Part shown: positions 34,888 to 46,613 of the stretch, piece after piece | How the letters are laid out: each line of letters opens with the position of its first letter | How positions within the stretch are numbered: the stretch's first letter is position 1 | Source: Owenia fusiformis | Lineage: Eukaryota; Annelida; Polychaeta; Sabellida; Oweniidae | Assembly (NCBI GenBank): GCA_903813345.2 | Contig: CAIIXF020000008.1 | Location: 11,313,278-11,377,277, forward strand | Length of the DNA stretch: 64,000 bases | Direction of reading: 5' to 3' | Notes under the pieces: generated by a model | The model's input: only the letters and a program-made list of their open reading frames with translations | Database searches by the model: none | Told to the model about the DNA's origin: nothing | Translations under genes and position numbers: made by a program

Positions 34888-35335
34888 TAAACAGTGCAAA
34901 AAGACTTTGGTAGAACATTGCAATGCAATCACAAACCCATCAGTTACCACCATACACTCTGTCTTGTGTGCTGTAACAACAACAACAAGAACATCCTTTC
35001 AAGTCTGAGGAAAAACTCACCCAGACCAAGATTCAGTGAAGAGGTCAAATCATTCCTTTTAGAAAATTTTAATGAAGGTTTAGCTGGCATCAAACACGAG
35101 CCTTCTACTGTAAAGACCATGATGAAGAAAAATTAGAAAATGGGAAAAAGAGATTCAGCCTGGGTGAATATTTGTCAACATCTCAAATCAAATCATATTT
35201 CTCCAGTCTCTTGAAGACCAAATGTCAAGATGAAAGCAACTTGAATGCTGTTATTGAGAGAATAGCTCTGGAAGCCTTTGAGACACAATTTTCAAACAAT
35301 TTCCCTCAGACTTGAGCCTTGGGAGCATGTTATTG

Positions 35336-35828
35336 TTGTTGCACACTCTATATGTAGTCTGTCACGTGTCTTTATGGAGGATGGTGAATGGATTGTCAGC
35401 CGTTCCACTTCAGGTTTGTTATGATACTTTTTCCCTATTTGTAGACTTTGAATCTTTGTGAAACTTGTCCGATACGATCAATGTCCAAAGATGGTTTAAT
35501 TCAACAAATATCATATTCATGCGAGTCCTGGTTAAAGAGATCGCCCACCCATCCTTTGTGAAACTGGCTTAACTAACCCAAATATTATTTTCTGAGACAC
35601 AAAAGTGTCAATTTCTATTTTACCAGGACACATCTGAATGAGATATTTGGTGAATTAAATCTTCTTTGGACATTGATGGTACGGGACACGTTTCACAGAG
35701 ATACAAAGTCTAAAAATATGTTAAAAGTATCATGACAAACCTGAAGTGGAAAGACTGGCGATCTATTTGCCATCTTCCATCCGTCACGTGACAGACTATA
35801 CATAGGGTGTGCAGCACAAATGTCAGAG
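35336..35828. mobile_element. Foldback MITE with ~200-bp arms
   Basis: The left arm (GCACACTCTATATGTAGTCTGTCACGTG, from 35,340) and right arm (to 35,826) are inverted copies. The shared CCACTTCAGGTTTGT(T/C)ATGATACTTTT is clear in both. Confidence 0.8.
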
Positions 35829-35922
35829 TGTACGTTGGTATCTGATGGGGTCAGCATTTTTCTGGATGTGATTGTTTAGAAATGCAGAAAAATTTGAAAT
35901 TACTGATATTTAAAGAATACTG

Positions 35923-36312
35923 TACTCCCGGTTTATTTCGTGAGTTTTAATTTCGCAAATTTTAGAAAACATGATTTCGCGACTATAAAATTTCGTGAAT
36001 TTCACTAAGTACACCTAATGCTTTGTCATCTTGGTCCACAACATACTGCACCCTAACCTCTATTACATCATGATTTTTGGGTTTATTTGATCTAATAAGC
36101 CAATGTAACAGACATTGCTACTTAGTATCCCATTTATCACCTAAAAACACCTGACAAACATTTTACAAAACACGGAATGCAATGGAGTCCCAGGAAACAA
36201 GAAACTTCACAAATCCCCTGGGATTTAATTGACAATTTCACGAAGATTAATTTTTACGAATTTACCACAATCGCGAGAAAGTCAAAACTAAATCGCACGC
36301 GAAAAATACTGT
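35923..36312. mobile_element. MITE with CGCGAAATT-type arms
   Basis: Starts TACTGTACTCCCGGTTTATTTCG and ends ATCGCACGCGAAAAATACTGT. Both arms carry TTTCGCGA/AATTTCG motifs in inverse orientation, a pattern common in invertebrate MITEs. Confidence 0.65.
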
Positions 36313-36550
36313 TAATAATTGTTGGAAATAGGACATTGGGTTGGCATGATTAATGTGTATTGTTTGTGCCATAGGGCAACATTTTACAAGCTTAAGGGGG
36401 TCTAGAGTTATCTACATGTAAGTTGACATTCAGATTGAGGATTCAAAGAATAATGGAAATTTAATAAGTGGGAAATTGTGATTTTCAAATAGTGTCGAAA
36501 TATGCCAAAATACAGCTTAGATAATTGATGATATAGTTGCTATGCTACTG

Positions 36551-37293
36551 GGTTGCTATAGTTATCTATTCAATCAATAGACATATGTGTGCTTTAACAT
36601 TGTACAGTATTGGTAAATCATAACCACATTGATATTTAGAAAGGATTAGTATGAAAAATGATTTTTCCTGTTTAAGAAAAGTAAACAATTAGCCAATGCT
36701 GTTTATAGTCAGCTGGTTGCTATGGCAACCAAGAGTGTTTTCAGATATTCCTATTAACTGAAGAACTTTTATACCTTAACATTTATGTATAATTTTATGG
36801 AATAACAGAAAAACAAGTCTGCATACTAATACTGTATCTCCTTATTAACATTCATATGTAAATGGCATTCTACCATAATTTCTGGTTAATTTTACTATTT
36901 TGCCCGATGATAGGGGTTGCTATGGTTATCTATTCAATCAGTAGACTTATGTGTGCATTAACATTGTACAGTATAAGTAAGTCATATCTTTATCCACATT
37001 GATCATTATAAAAGATTTGTATGAAAACTGTTCAGGAAAAGTAAAAAATTAGTTAATGCTGTTCATAGTCAGCTGGTTGCTATGGCAACCAGCAGTGTTG
37101 TCAGATATTCCTAATAGCTGGAGAACTTTTATATCTTAAAGTTTTCATATCATTTTATTGATTAAGTTGGAAAGTTCATCAATAAGTTTGAAAATGTAAT
37201 ACAGAAATACAAGTTTTCATACTCATATTTCCCTATTAATATTCATATGTAAATGGCATTCTTCCATAATTTCTGGTAAATTTTACTATTTTT
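36551..37293. repeat. Two direct repeats of about 364 bp, each with an X-box
   Basis: Copies 36551-36914 and 36915-37293 share TTATCTATTCAATCA, TTAACATTGTACAGTAT, GTCAGCTGGTTGCTATGGCAACC and TTCATATGTAAATGGCATTCT. Each contains GTTGCTATGGCAAC (36716-36729, 37076-37089). Confidence 0.85.
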
Positions 37294-39340
37294 TCTCGTT
37301 TTTTGTTCATCTGTGGCAGAAAAACACTCAAGAGTTCCACTTGTTTTCTTTGCTTCTTTTGAAGCCCACCATATACCCATTCTTACAAGCCATAAACTAA
37401 ATGATGTATAGCTCTACTTGAGATTTTATGAAAGAATGCGTAAATATCATTTTTTGTAAAAATAGACAAAAATCACCAATTTATGAGGTAGGGGTATGTT
37501 TGTCATACTAACTTGGAGAAAAAAATACAAGATATATGTCAAATTATTATTCCTTTTTTGTTTCCTTAATATTAAAGGTTTTATAAATAATAAAAAAAGA
37601 TAAAATTTGCAAAAGCACATGAATTGAAATATAAACAGAGCATGTGAAATAGGGTATGTTTGTAAGATTGGGGTGAAAATAATGCCCAAATCCCTGGAAA
37701 TCAGGGTAAAATTAAGAAGCTTACCCCTATTTCTAAATGATGGCATAACTTTGCCAAAAAAGGTTCTCAGAATATAATATTTTGGGAAATTGAATATCTT
37801 TCTACTATATATAATTTAACATAAAATTAGACAAATCAAAAAATTTCATGCATCACCCATCATCAGGTTCTCTGGGACAACCCTACTTAATAAGATCGGC
37901 CATTTAGTTTTCAGTATTTCCTTCACGCGTTCATATTGGTCAGTGAATATGCCGTACACGTCAGTTGAGAATGCCATACTCCCCAAGTGATATGTCAGAT
38001 TCACCTGACAAACATTTGCATCGTGTTTACCGCATAACATTGCAGAATAATCTAACATATTTTATTTTGTGTTTTTTGGTTTATTATTAACCAAATGTAA
38101 CCGGGTGATTCGGTAAGGTTAGATCATGGTCCAATGGTTAGATCAATTTGTAAACACTTCCGTGTGCATTTGCCCTTGGCACATGCCAGATGTCTTGAGT
38201 TATACGTGTGATAAGCTCAAACAATGTTCTGGTTGGTTATAGCTGATGTACTATATATAAGTACAAATTTTTATATTTCGATTTTGTGATTCATCTCAAT
38301 AGAATTTGAATTTCGTATAAAAAGCTCCTGAGAATGCTTAATCGAGGTCTTCGTATTTTATGCATCTTATGAAAGGCGGGTTGAAGTTAAGGAGCTGCAT
38401 TAGTACCAAGTAAGGTTTTATTAAATTTTTATTGTATCACTTTTTCAAATTATAATGACAATTGAAAATGTTTGAAACAAATTATTATCTGTTCAGTACA
38501 AAAAAGATATTTTAGTTTTCATGATTTTATAACAAGTACTCTATAAAATCACATATGTGAAGAAAATGAAATATCAAAGTTGATAAACAATTTTTAAAAA
38601 CACATTTTAGATGTTATTTTAAAGTATATAGATTTCAAACATGATTTCACTTTGACTAAATTATGTATGATAAAAATCAAGGTTATTCCTATTTGCAGCT
38701 TGTCTAATGCCGATCGAGCCATTTTTATCCGCCCTGAGAATAAACATTCGCAAGGTTGGGTTAGTTCTAATAAATCAACCTCCATGGAATACCAAACCAA
38801 ATATCCAACATTATTTTATCAATATTCCCCAGTTATATTTTGCCCATACACAGCACATACATTATTCTAGGTACCTGCCCTTCGCATTCGTTTGACATAA
38901 CTTTGTTTGCTTTGTTTACTTTACAACTAACTTCTCTACTCAGGGTATTAGAGACTAAAATGGATATACTTAATAAATTGTGTGTTATAAATGATGGCTT
39001 CGACGAAACTCTAATTTAATTAATGAAATGAATGAATAAAAAAATAAATAAAAAAATAAAAAAATTGTGGCTTCACAGATTGGACCTTTCCTCTTTTGTC
39101 GAGGGTTTGACTCCCAACCCTGAGTTCAAATCACCCAGGGATTTTTTGCCCAAAAACGTTTTGATGTTATAATTTTTGAAAGCGAAATACATAGATATTA
39201 CATTATAATATGTAATAATCATATTCATTATAAATGATGCTGACAATCATGAAATATGAAATATTTGTGTGTTGTTTTTTACGACTTATGTGTCAACTTA
39301 ATTATTTCGTTCGATGTATCATTTTATTTGAATGGTTTAT
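37294..39340. other. Non-coding region
   Basis: No gene recognised. The inverse of the 29.59-kb motif lies at 37,858-37,893. An A/AAT-rich tract lies at 39,030-39,065. Confidence 0.45.
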
Positions 39341-40820
39341 CTCAGGGCCGTATGGAGAGGGAGTTCAGAGGGCGTGTGCGACACCCCCCCCCCCCCTCAA
39401 ATCTGATAAAAAAATGACAACCCACATTTTCTGGCAATTATGCAGTTATTAATCCCCAAATGAGTTCATTTTTGCAGTATGTCAGTAATTTATCGTTTTT
39501 TGATTACTTGAGATATTTGAGGTATATTCAAAGATGGAAATTTGTGAGATGTATTACTTTATCTAGAGTAAAAAGACTGAGAATACAGAGTGAAACGACC
39601 TATTTTGTGCGTAGGCTATATGTTATGTTCACCTTTATTTTTGATCTCCAAAGTTATATCTACTATTCGATGAGTATAATAATATAATATCTACGTGTTT
39701 CATTTGACATTTTCGTTCAGCCTTAAACCAAGTGCAGGCAAGAATGGGGGGGGGGGGGGGCTTTCTCCCATTATTGAGAAATTACCAGCATAGTACAACT
39801 ATGGGATCCACAGTCTCTACTCTCCCTTGGAACTAACAATAAATGGAGACTCTAATAAATCAGAATACAGGCCCCTCCGAAGGATTTCCAAAGAGGAAAG
39901 GGGTGACTTTTGCGGAGTTTCGACGAAGCGGAGCACCGCGACCTACGGGAGTCTGGTTGTCATGTCCCAGAAAAATTGGAAATACTCTCTCCGGTATATT
40001 CTCGGGGGGGGGGGGGGGGGGGCGGTCACCTCGAATCGGATTATATCACCTTCATATCATCTATGTACCCATAGATCCTCTCTGAGCAATACGATTTTTA
40101 GGAATCTTGCCTCACGATTGTGTGCCCCCTCCGTGTACTCCACCTGTTTTGTTGGGAAGGGGAAGTACATGAGGGGCCAGTTTTGAAACAAGGCTAACTT
40201 CTTACAAAGGAGACTATGTCATAATTTGGACAAGAGTGGGTCAATGTAGGCCATCGACTCTCCAGTCTTGCTAAATCGGTATTTGTGGTGGTATCTTCTA
40301 CACTTCCCTTTCTTCCACTCAGTTTTCTATTGGTTGGGATATCAGCTATTGCTAAATAGGAGTTCACAATAATATATGAGTTCCAACTTACGCGATAGTT
40401 TTGTTCAGTTCAGTTTAGTTACCTCCGGTTTGAAGAGCTCTCATGTACGGTACAACGAGTCAACCGAACCTCGTGCAATCTGTATAATCGGCTTACTTTC
40501 TCGCTCCCTGTACTATTGAACAATTTACATTCCTTGTACCCTGTATTGATCAACTTTTGCAACTGTGTACCCTGAACTATGACATATCAAATATTTTTTT
40601 ACCTTTGAACATGGACTTCACTATCGCACCACTGGATATTGACGCACTCCGAGCACCAAACGTATTAACCTTTTGACTATAGCAGTCGATATACTCAAAA
40701 GCGATCGAGGTAGGGTAGTGTGTTTTTATTCAAATGTAAACAATTGGAGTATATCAGAAAATCTCATATTGAAAATCTGTGTAGGAATTTTAAAAACATG
40801 AATGAGTGTGTCACCTGCAC
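39341..40820. other. Non-coding region with long G/C homopolymers
   Basis: Runs of 10 or more C or G at about 39,385, 39,745 and 40,006. The plus-strand ORFs at 39.83-40.19 kb run through the G tract and show no domain. Confidence 0.5.
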
Positions 40821-40826
40821 TTAGAC

Positions 40827-41142
40827 CCGGGGGACGGACACTGGTCAACATTTTGAACAAGGGCGTGCCGCTGAGATTCAAAATATCTACCAACATCTAG
40901 GGATTTTTCTTTCAAAGATATACCCATTTTAAGGTAATTTTTATAAATCAAGACCCACTTCTGGCCATTATTTTTCAAAAACAATACCCAGTTTTTGGAT
41001 TTTTAAAAAGTAGATCCAATCCTAGGTTTTTTCTTCAAAATGGGACCCACATCTAGGAACTTTTCTGTAAAAAGTGACCAACTTTAGCGACACATACCCA
41101 TATAGCCAATATATGGGAGTACCCCCCCCCCCCGGCACTTAG
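40827..41142. repeat. MITE/SINE-like repeat with CCCGGGGG ends
   Basis: Begins ACCCGGGGGACGGACAC and ends in a C-run followed by GGCAC, with internal TTTTCAAAAA..ACCCA.. repeats and TATGGGAGTACCCCC. The form resembles a repeat found widely in marine invertebrates; the boundary is approximate. Confidence 0.5.
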
Positions 41143-41460
41143 ATAACGCGGTCTGATACAGTATATTGATTGTTGTTATTGTTCAAACTGTACTTTAATG
41201 TTGACATTACTTGATACATTGAAAATTACGTATTACAAGAAAATAACCGGTACGGTGCCTGTCACGTAGATATCATTTGAACGTGTATCCTTGAACTTTA
41301 AGATGCACCTTGCTCTTTTCACGTGAACTCCGTGTATCTGGTTCTGTAATTAACTTGAACTACGTGACTTGCTCTGTTAACGAGAACATTGTGTGGCTAC
41401 CTCTAATGAAATGGAATATATGCATGTGTCTTGATCTATTCACTTGAACTTGACAATTAA

Positions 41461-42372
41461 CACGGGTAACTAGAGTATCCGCGTATATTGAGTATGACCG
41501 GTTCTCAGGCTACGAATATGACCTGTTTTGTTTTCATGAGAGGCACAGCTGCTTAAAAATGGAAAATAAAGGTTAACTTCTATATTATCCTTTTTGAAAT
41601 TGTGTTTGTTGAATATAGTTTATGCTGTATTTAATAGTAATGTAACAAAAAAATGTTAAACATGAGCTATTTTAGCAATGTAACTGTTCATAATGGAATA
41701 TCAATCAGAAAGTACAGATTTCTCGCCTTAGAGCCAAATCATTAATATCACAGTAGAAAAAACAAATCCCAAACCTTTTTATGGCTAACCTGAACAAGAT
41801 CTCCAAATCTCAGTTTATATGATCCCCCGTAGAGTGAGCAAGAGAAGGATTTATCTTTTCCCAGAGGATACGCTTGTGAAATGTCATGGAAACGAGTGTA
41901 ACACGGCCCACTGATTGTTTCACAATCGTATTCTCCAATAATGGGGCACCAGTGACATTCGTATTCTCAAAAATTCAAAGATGTATCATATTTGGACAGA
42001 GCAGGCTAAATTATTTAAAATATTCATGACTAATTCGTAGATCTAGCTATATATTATACATAAGATGTGTCATCCTCTTCGGAGTTGCGTTGTGTTACAC
42101 AAAAACTGATCAAAGATGCTGGAAACTAGGATTTTACGGCTTCAATCTAATATTAATACGTTTTCTCTTGATTAATGCCCCTTGTGATATGCCTGGCATT
42201 ATAAGTATACCAAGTATCATTCATTGACCAAGTAGGATAAAAAGAAAACGTTCGAAAGTGTTCATAAAAAGCAAGTACTCACCTCGTCTGTTTATAGGAA
42301 CAGAAATACGGTCACACTCGTAAGCTTAGAACCGGTCATACTCAATATACGCGGATACTCTAGTATCCCGTG
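41461..42372. mobile_element. Non-autonomous TIR element, copy 2 (912 bp)
   Basis: Same orientation and termini as copy 1; differences are a few substitutions and short indels, such as loss of GGAAAGT near 41,541. AATTAA flanks it on both sides (41455-41460, 42373-42378), a 6-bp target duplication. The high identity indicates recent movement of the family. Confidence 0.92.
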
Positions 42373-42378
42373 AATTAA

Positions 42379-42744
42379 TCTATGTAGCTTGGTCTATAAG
42401 GATAATTCGTATTAAACGAATAGTACTTATTAACTTGTACTTTTGGGCGCTTGTGTGACTCATCGGGGATTCCCGGCCTCGCTAGCCGAGGAATCGATTG
42501 TGTTTACTTCTGGAGGTTGGTTGTTCTGTTGATTATTTCAATATTTCGGCAATGATATACTCATAATTTATCCTCAAGATATATTTATGGTATTTGAGAT
42601 ATTATATTGTCATTATATGCCATGTAAAATTTGCATTGTTTGTTATATGTTATTGTAATTGTATGTATGGTCTTAGTTTTATTTTATCATGTTATTTGCT
42701 GTACACTTACCCGAAAGGTAAGTCTGGGCGAGAAACCTATGGTA
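42379..42744. other. Non-coding stretch
   Basis: No gene or repeat recognised between TIR element copy 2 and the palindrome. Confidence 0.4.
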
Positions 42745-42745
42745 T

Positions 42746-43584
42746 AATCACAGGCTGGTATCTAAAGATTTGTCCGCTGTGACGGGGCATGCTATTTTTC
42801 ATAAAAACACTAAGAATGCTTCACACTTTATTTTTTAACTCATATGTTTCGTTACATCAAAGAAAAGTACTTACTCCATGCAATGGATATATCATTTGCG
42901 GGTAACCTTCACTTCTGTTTGAAGTCCAATAACGCTAGAAGTAAAAGCTATTGAAAACGGCGCCAGAGTATCAAACTCTAAAATGTACAATTTCTTTTTA
43001 AACTTTTTAATGGCATGATATAGTAGCACAAGAATATTAAAATATGTTTTCGGCATAACTCTGAATGTATTAATGAGATATTAATGCATTGGGTCTTTTT
43101 AATATTTTTATAAAAAATAATACTAATATTTTTTGTCCGCTGTGACGGAGCATTTTTACAGTTTACATTTGCAACTGCTCCGTCACAGCGGACAAAAAAA
43201 TTAAACATTATTTTTTATAAAAGAATTAAAAAGACCAAATACATCAACATCTCGTTTATACCTTCATAGTAATGCTGAAACCATGTGTAAATATTATCGT
43301 GTCACTATATCGTGCCATTAGAAAGTTAAACAAGAAATTGTACAATTTGAAGTATGATACTCCAGCGCCTTTTTCAATAACTTTTCTTCCCAGCGTAATT
43401 GGACTTCAAACAGAAGTGAAAGTTACCAGCAAATGATAAATCCATTGCATGGAGTAAGTAATTTTCTTTGGTATAACGAAACATATGAGTTAAAAAATAA
43501 ATCGTGAAGTATTCTTAGTGTTTTTATGAGAAATAGCATGCTCCGTCACAGCGGACAAATATTTCGATACCAGCCTGTGATAAT
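42746..43584. mobile_element. 0.84-kb near-complete palindrome (foldback element)
   Basis: The two arms of about 400 bp are inverted copies from the outer TATCACAGGCTGGTATC to the inner TTTTTTGTCCGCTGTGACGGAGCA, leaving a loop of about 20 bp near 43,165. The motif GTCCGCTGTGACGG therefore occurs four times, at both ends and on both sides of the centre. A related single arm lies at 10507-10865. Confidence 0.9.
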
Positions 43585-43997
43585 GCATCTTTAACAGGAA
43601 TTTACAAAACAGGAAGTGACAAAACCATGCTTGATTTCAAACATTTTTTGAACCAAGATACCAGAGTTCTGGTTTAACCTCTAGTCAGTTTAATTAGTTC
43701 CACATGTCATTTACATGACCAGGATCACAATATTTTGAATTTTTCAGAAAATGTGCCCAACATATTGCTCTAGCCTAAATGATACACTCTGAAAAATACG
43801 AAATCATTCATAGAAAAATAAAAAATGAAAAAACTGAATTGAAAAGTGATCTATTTTTCTTTTTATGACCGCCATTTTTGTTTCAGACAATTTTCTAAAT
43901 TTTTTTTTTCGTTTTTAGAGCGATTTATAACCACATCGTTTCCAAGCGCAGGCCATACATAGTGTACGTTGACATACAATGCCATACCACTCACCTA

Positions 43998-44494
43998 CAG
44001 GGTGTCCCGAAAGTATGCCCCCCCCTAGGCAGACATACTAGTATACCAATGTCTCCATACTATGTGTTAAAGAGCATCCAAAGTTACATTGATCTGCCAT
44101 TACGGTTCAACTCACAAATTGGAAAAAGTTACAGGCATTACAAAATTTAGTGTTTGGCCAAAATTAAAGTCAGTTTTGGCATTTTGTAATCCTTGAAGTA
44201 TCTACCCTCAACTTCCTCTTTTTAGAACTCAATATCCATCCTTTTGTCGACAGTAGCACCCATAGTTTCGGTCACATTCAGGTTTACTGTTTCCAGGATA
44301 CTGAACTGAACTATATTTTTGGCCAAACACTAAGTTTTGAAATGCCTGTAACTTTTTACCATTTGTGAGTTGAACCATGATACTTGGCGAATCAATGTAA
44401 CTTTGGATGAGCTTTAAGATGATATATGACACATACTATGAAGACATTAGTAAATGTCCACCTAGGGGGGCCCCCATACTTTCTGGACACCCTG
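43998..44494. mobile_element. Mariner-like foldback MITE, ~0.5 kb
   Basis: Ends CAGGGTGTCC(C/A)GAAAGTATG in inverse orientation, with TA duplicated at 43996-43997 and 44495-44496. The arms stay complementary throughout, for example AAAGTTACATTGAT and TTGAACC..GTGAGTTG. Confidence 0.9.
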
Positions 44495-44713
44495 TATTCA
44501 ATCTAACAAATATTTTATAGCTTAATTCCTTGGTGTACCAAAATGTGAAAGGATTTATTGAAAAGGTCTGCTCTGTTATTTTTTGACATAACAGTTGGTG
44601 AGTATCGTTTTAGTATTAAAAACTATTGCAGGTAATGCTTTTTTTCCTCAGTATGTGTTTACAGACTTGTTATTGTTTACAGAAACGGGGTGCAACAATT
44701 ATAATTGCAAAGT

Positions 44714-45560
44714 ATGGGTCTAACAAGCATTATAGTGGAGGCCTTTGTACATAACATCACCTCAGTTCTCGTGGTCCTTGTTATGTTAACACTGCTATGG
44801 TGGTACCTACAACCGAGTCCATACAACTTTCCACCAATGATTCCCTGGGGGATTCCGCTTATAGGCCACGTGACACCTTTTACTGCCCAATCTAGAGGAG
44901 AGCATGAGTTCTGGGAAGCTTCTAAAGCAATGAATAGCCCAATCGTAACCGTTAAGTTTGTTGGAAAGCCTATGCTGATTTTACATAAGTATGAGGATGT
45001 GAAACAGTGTTTCCGTGGCGGTGATTTCACGGGAATATTGAAGGCTGTCAATGGCTTGATGTTTAATGGACTGCTGATTGGTGATGGTCCGCGGTGGAAA
45101 GAACAGCGCAGATTTGCAATTCACACATTAAAGAACTTAGGACTTGGTAAAAACCAAATTGAGCGTCAAATTCAAAATGAATGCCAGCACATTTTAAAGT
45201 CACTTGAAGAAAACAATGGAAAAGAATTTGACCCAACAATTCTTACAAATGCAGCGGCGTCAAATATAATATGCTCGATGGTTTTTGGTCATCGATTTGA
45301 ATATAATGATAACTCTTTCAAACGATTAATGTATGTGATTAATGAGAACTTCAGCGTAAACTTGCCAATTGCTATCGTGAGCTCGTTGCTCCCTGCAGTA
45401 AAGTGGATACAAACTTGAAGAGAACATTAAAGAAATCAAGGCGATAATTCTCCAACCTGAATACGAGAAACATCTTAAAACATATGATCCTGATAATATT
45501 AGAGACTTTATTGATGCATTCATTCATGAACAGAAGCTACGTGAAAATAACACAGATGAA
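44714..45560 (+). pseudogene. CYP2-like cytochrome P450, 5' exon with one frameshift
   Basis: The N-terminal half of a microsomal P450. From ATG 44714 it has a luminal tip, a membrane anchor (ITSVLVVLVMLTLLWWYL), the Pro-rich hinge (PSPYNFPPMIPWGIPLIGH), then helix C with GDGPRWKEQRRFAIHTLK (heme-propionate Trp/Arg) and SNIICSMVFGHRFEY as in CYP2 family members. The frame hits TGA at 45416-45418. The continuing frame from about 45,408 gives YKLEENIKEIKAII and NIRDFIDAFIHEQK, so one base has been lost or two gained near 45,400-45,412. The exon ends at GG|TAAGT (donor GTAAGT from 45574). No I-helix or Cys-heme exon appears in the window. It may be a real sequencing indel in a live gene or an early pseudogene. 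Confidence 0.8.
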
Positions 45561-45573
45561 CACTGGTTCAATG

Positions 45574-45800
45574 GTAAGTGTCACACAGCAACTTTAATAG
45601 TAAGTGTCAAACAGCAACGTTAATAGTAAGTGTCACACAGCAACTTAAATAGTAACTTTCAAACAGCAACTTCGATAGTATGGGTTAAACAGCAACTTTA
45701 ATAGTAACTGTCAAACAGCAACTTTAAGTTTTGAGGAGCAACTTTAATAATGAGTGTCAATTCAAACAGCAACTTCAATAGTAAGTGTCAAGCAGCTTCA
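45574..45800 (+). repeat. Minisatellite copying the P450 splice donor
   Basis: About eight ~29-bp units of GTAAGTGTCACACAGCAACTTTAATA begin exactly at the exon/intron junction. Each good unit repeats the GTAAGTGT donor. Confidence 0.85.
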
Positions 45801-45804
45801 TCTG

Positions 45805-46540
45805 ATTGGTCAGCATTCACTAACATTCAATTAAATTCAATCAAACAACTTTTGATGACTTACTTTTTGATGGATTAATATACAGGGTGTTCCAAAAGTA
45901 ACATGACTGGTGTTGGCATTTTGTCAATTCTGTACCGAGTGTGTTCACATTTTCACATATTGTACTTTGAAGTAGTGCAACTAAAATTGTTAAGTTCCAG
46001 AAAAATTATAAAATGCGGGTAGACTAGAGTTATGGTTGCTATAGTGTATAGTAACATGACATCACAAAACCCGGGGCAACCTTTTCATGAAAATTTAATA
46101 TCTAAAGTAGTAAATCATATACCGTGACCCGGGGTGACCCCTGATGCATTCTGGGAGTTTTTCAGGGGTCCACGCTGATTGGGCAGTTTAAACCACGCGC
46201 TTACGCTCTGATTGGTCGTGTTTGACCACGTGACTGACCTTATTAATCACTGTTGAACTAGGCTAATTAAAATCGATGGTTGACCGCTAAAAAGACGTTT
46301 AACCTTGAAAGCCTGTACCGACGGTACAGGCTCTGGTAATTTGATACGGAATATTGACAACCGATGAAGTAAAATTAATAAAAACGCGTCAGTCGTTGAC
46401 AGGTAATCGATAATAGGTAAGATCGTACCAGCCGGTACAGGCTCGAGTGATTTCTTACACGTTGTGGCAAGTGGGGCGTGACTTAAACAATAAGTTCGTC
46501 TCGTTAATTATATTGCAGGTAATGAGATCGATTCGATCGT
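45805..46540. other. Non-coding left flank of the Polinton
   Basis: A TA-CAGGGTGTTCC end at 45,891 resembles the mariner MITE terminus at 43,998, but no matching right end is seen. A hairpin CCTGTACCG-A-CGGTACAGG lies near 46,313-46,331, and GTACCAGCCGGTACAGG near 46,425-46,441. The Polinton left terminus should be here or just inside, but I cannot place it. Confidence 0.45.
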
Positions 46541-46546
46541 AATTTC

Positions 46547-46556
46547 TATATAATAG
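46547..46556 (+). promoter_or_regulatory. TATA-box candidate of the left-end gene
   Basis: TATATAATAG, 58 bp before the ATG at 46614. Confidence 0.5.
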
Positions 46557-46613
46557 GTAAATGAAAACTCAGTGTCAGTGAAGATATCGTAAGATAGTAT
46601 CCTTAACTACAAC

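Larger units (their letters stand above)
33226..35315 (+). pseudogene. Decayed SDNAGCYH-family gene (invertebrate protein of unknown function)
   Basis: The fragments follow the order of a protein family common in molluscs, corals and other invertebrates. Exon 33,226-33,402 has DDKQDCAVVSALIEHAL and SDNAGCYHSGQLW. An intron follows with donor GTACCAAG at 33,403 and acceptor at 33,900. The next exon has a TGA before DFSEAQAGKSCCDTKIAHLR, a TAA near 34,016, then SIDDMKSAIDSGKGVSGCKA, a frame change to VKLWQSYNIGRGDV, and further on RPRFSEEVKSFLLENFNEG and, in another frame, SLGEYLSTSQIKSYFSSLL. The family usually carries N-terminal C2H2 fingers and an RNase H-like core, which suggests transposon ancestry. 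With at least two stops, three frame changes and a MITE inserted (34391-34889), it is a pseudogene. Confidence 0.75.

Noticed and set aside
39085-39140. Possible tRNA-like B box GAGTTCAAATCAC
   Set aside because: No A box or foldable acceptor stem nearby.
39827-40186. 119-codon plus-strand ORF
   Set aside because: Passes through a G homopolymer and shows no recognisable motif; composition explains it.
45891-45930. CAGGGTGTTCC end as a second mariner MITE
   Set aside because: No matching inverted right end found; left as an isolated similarity.
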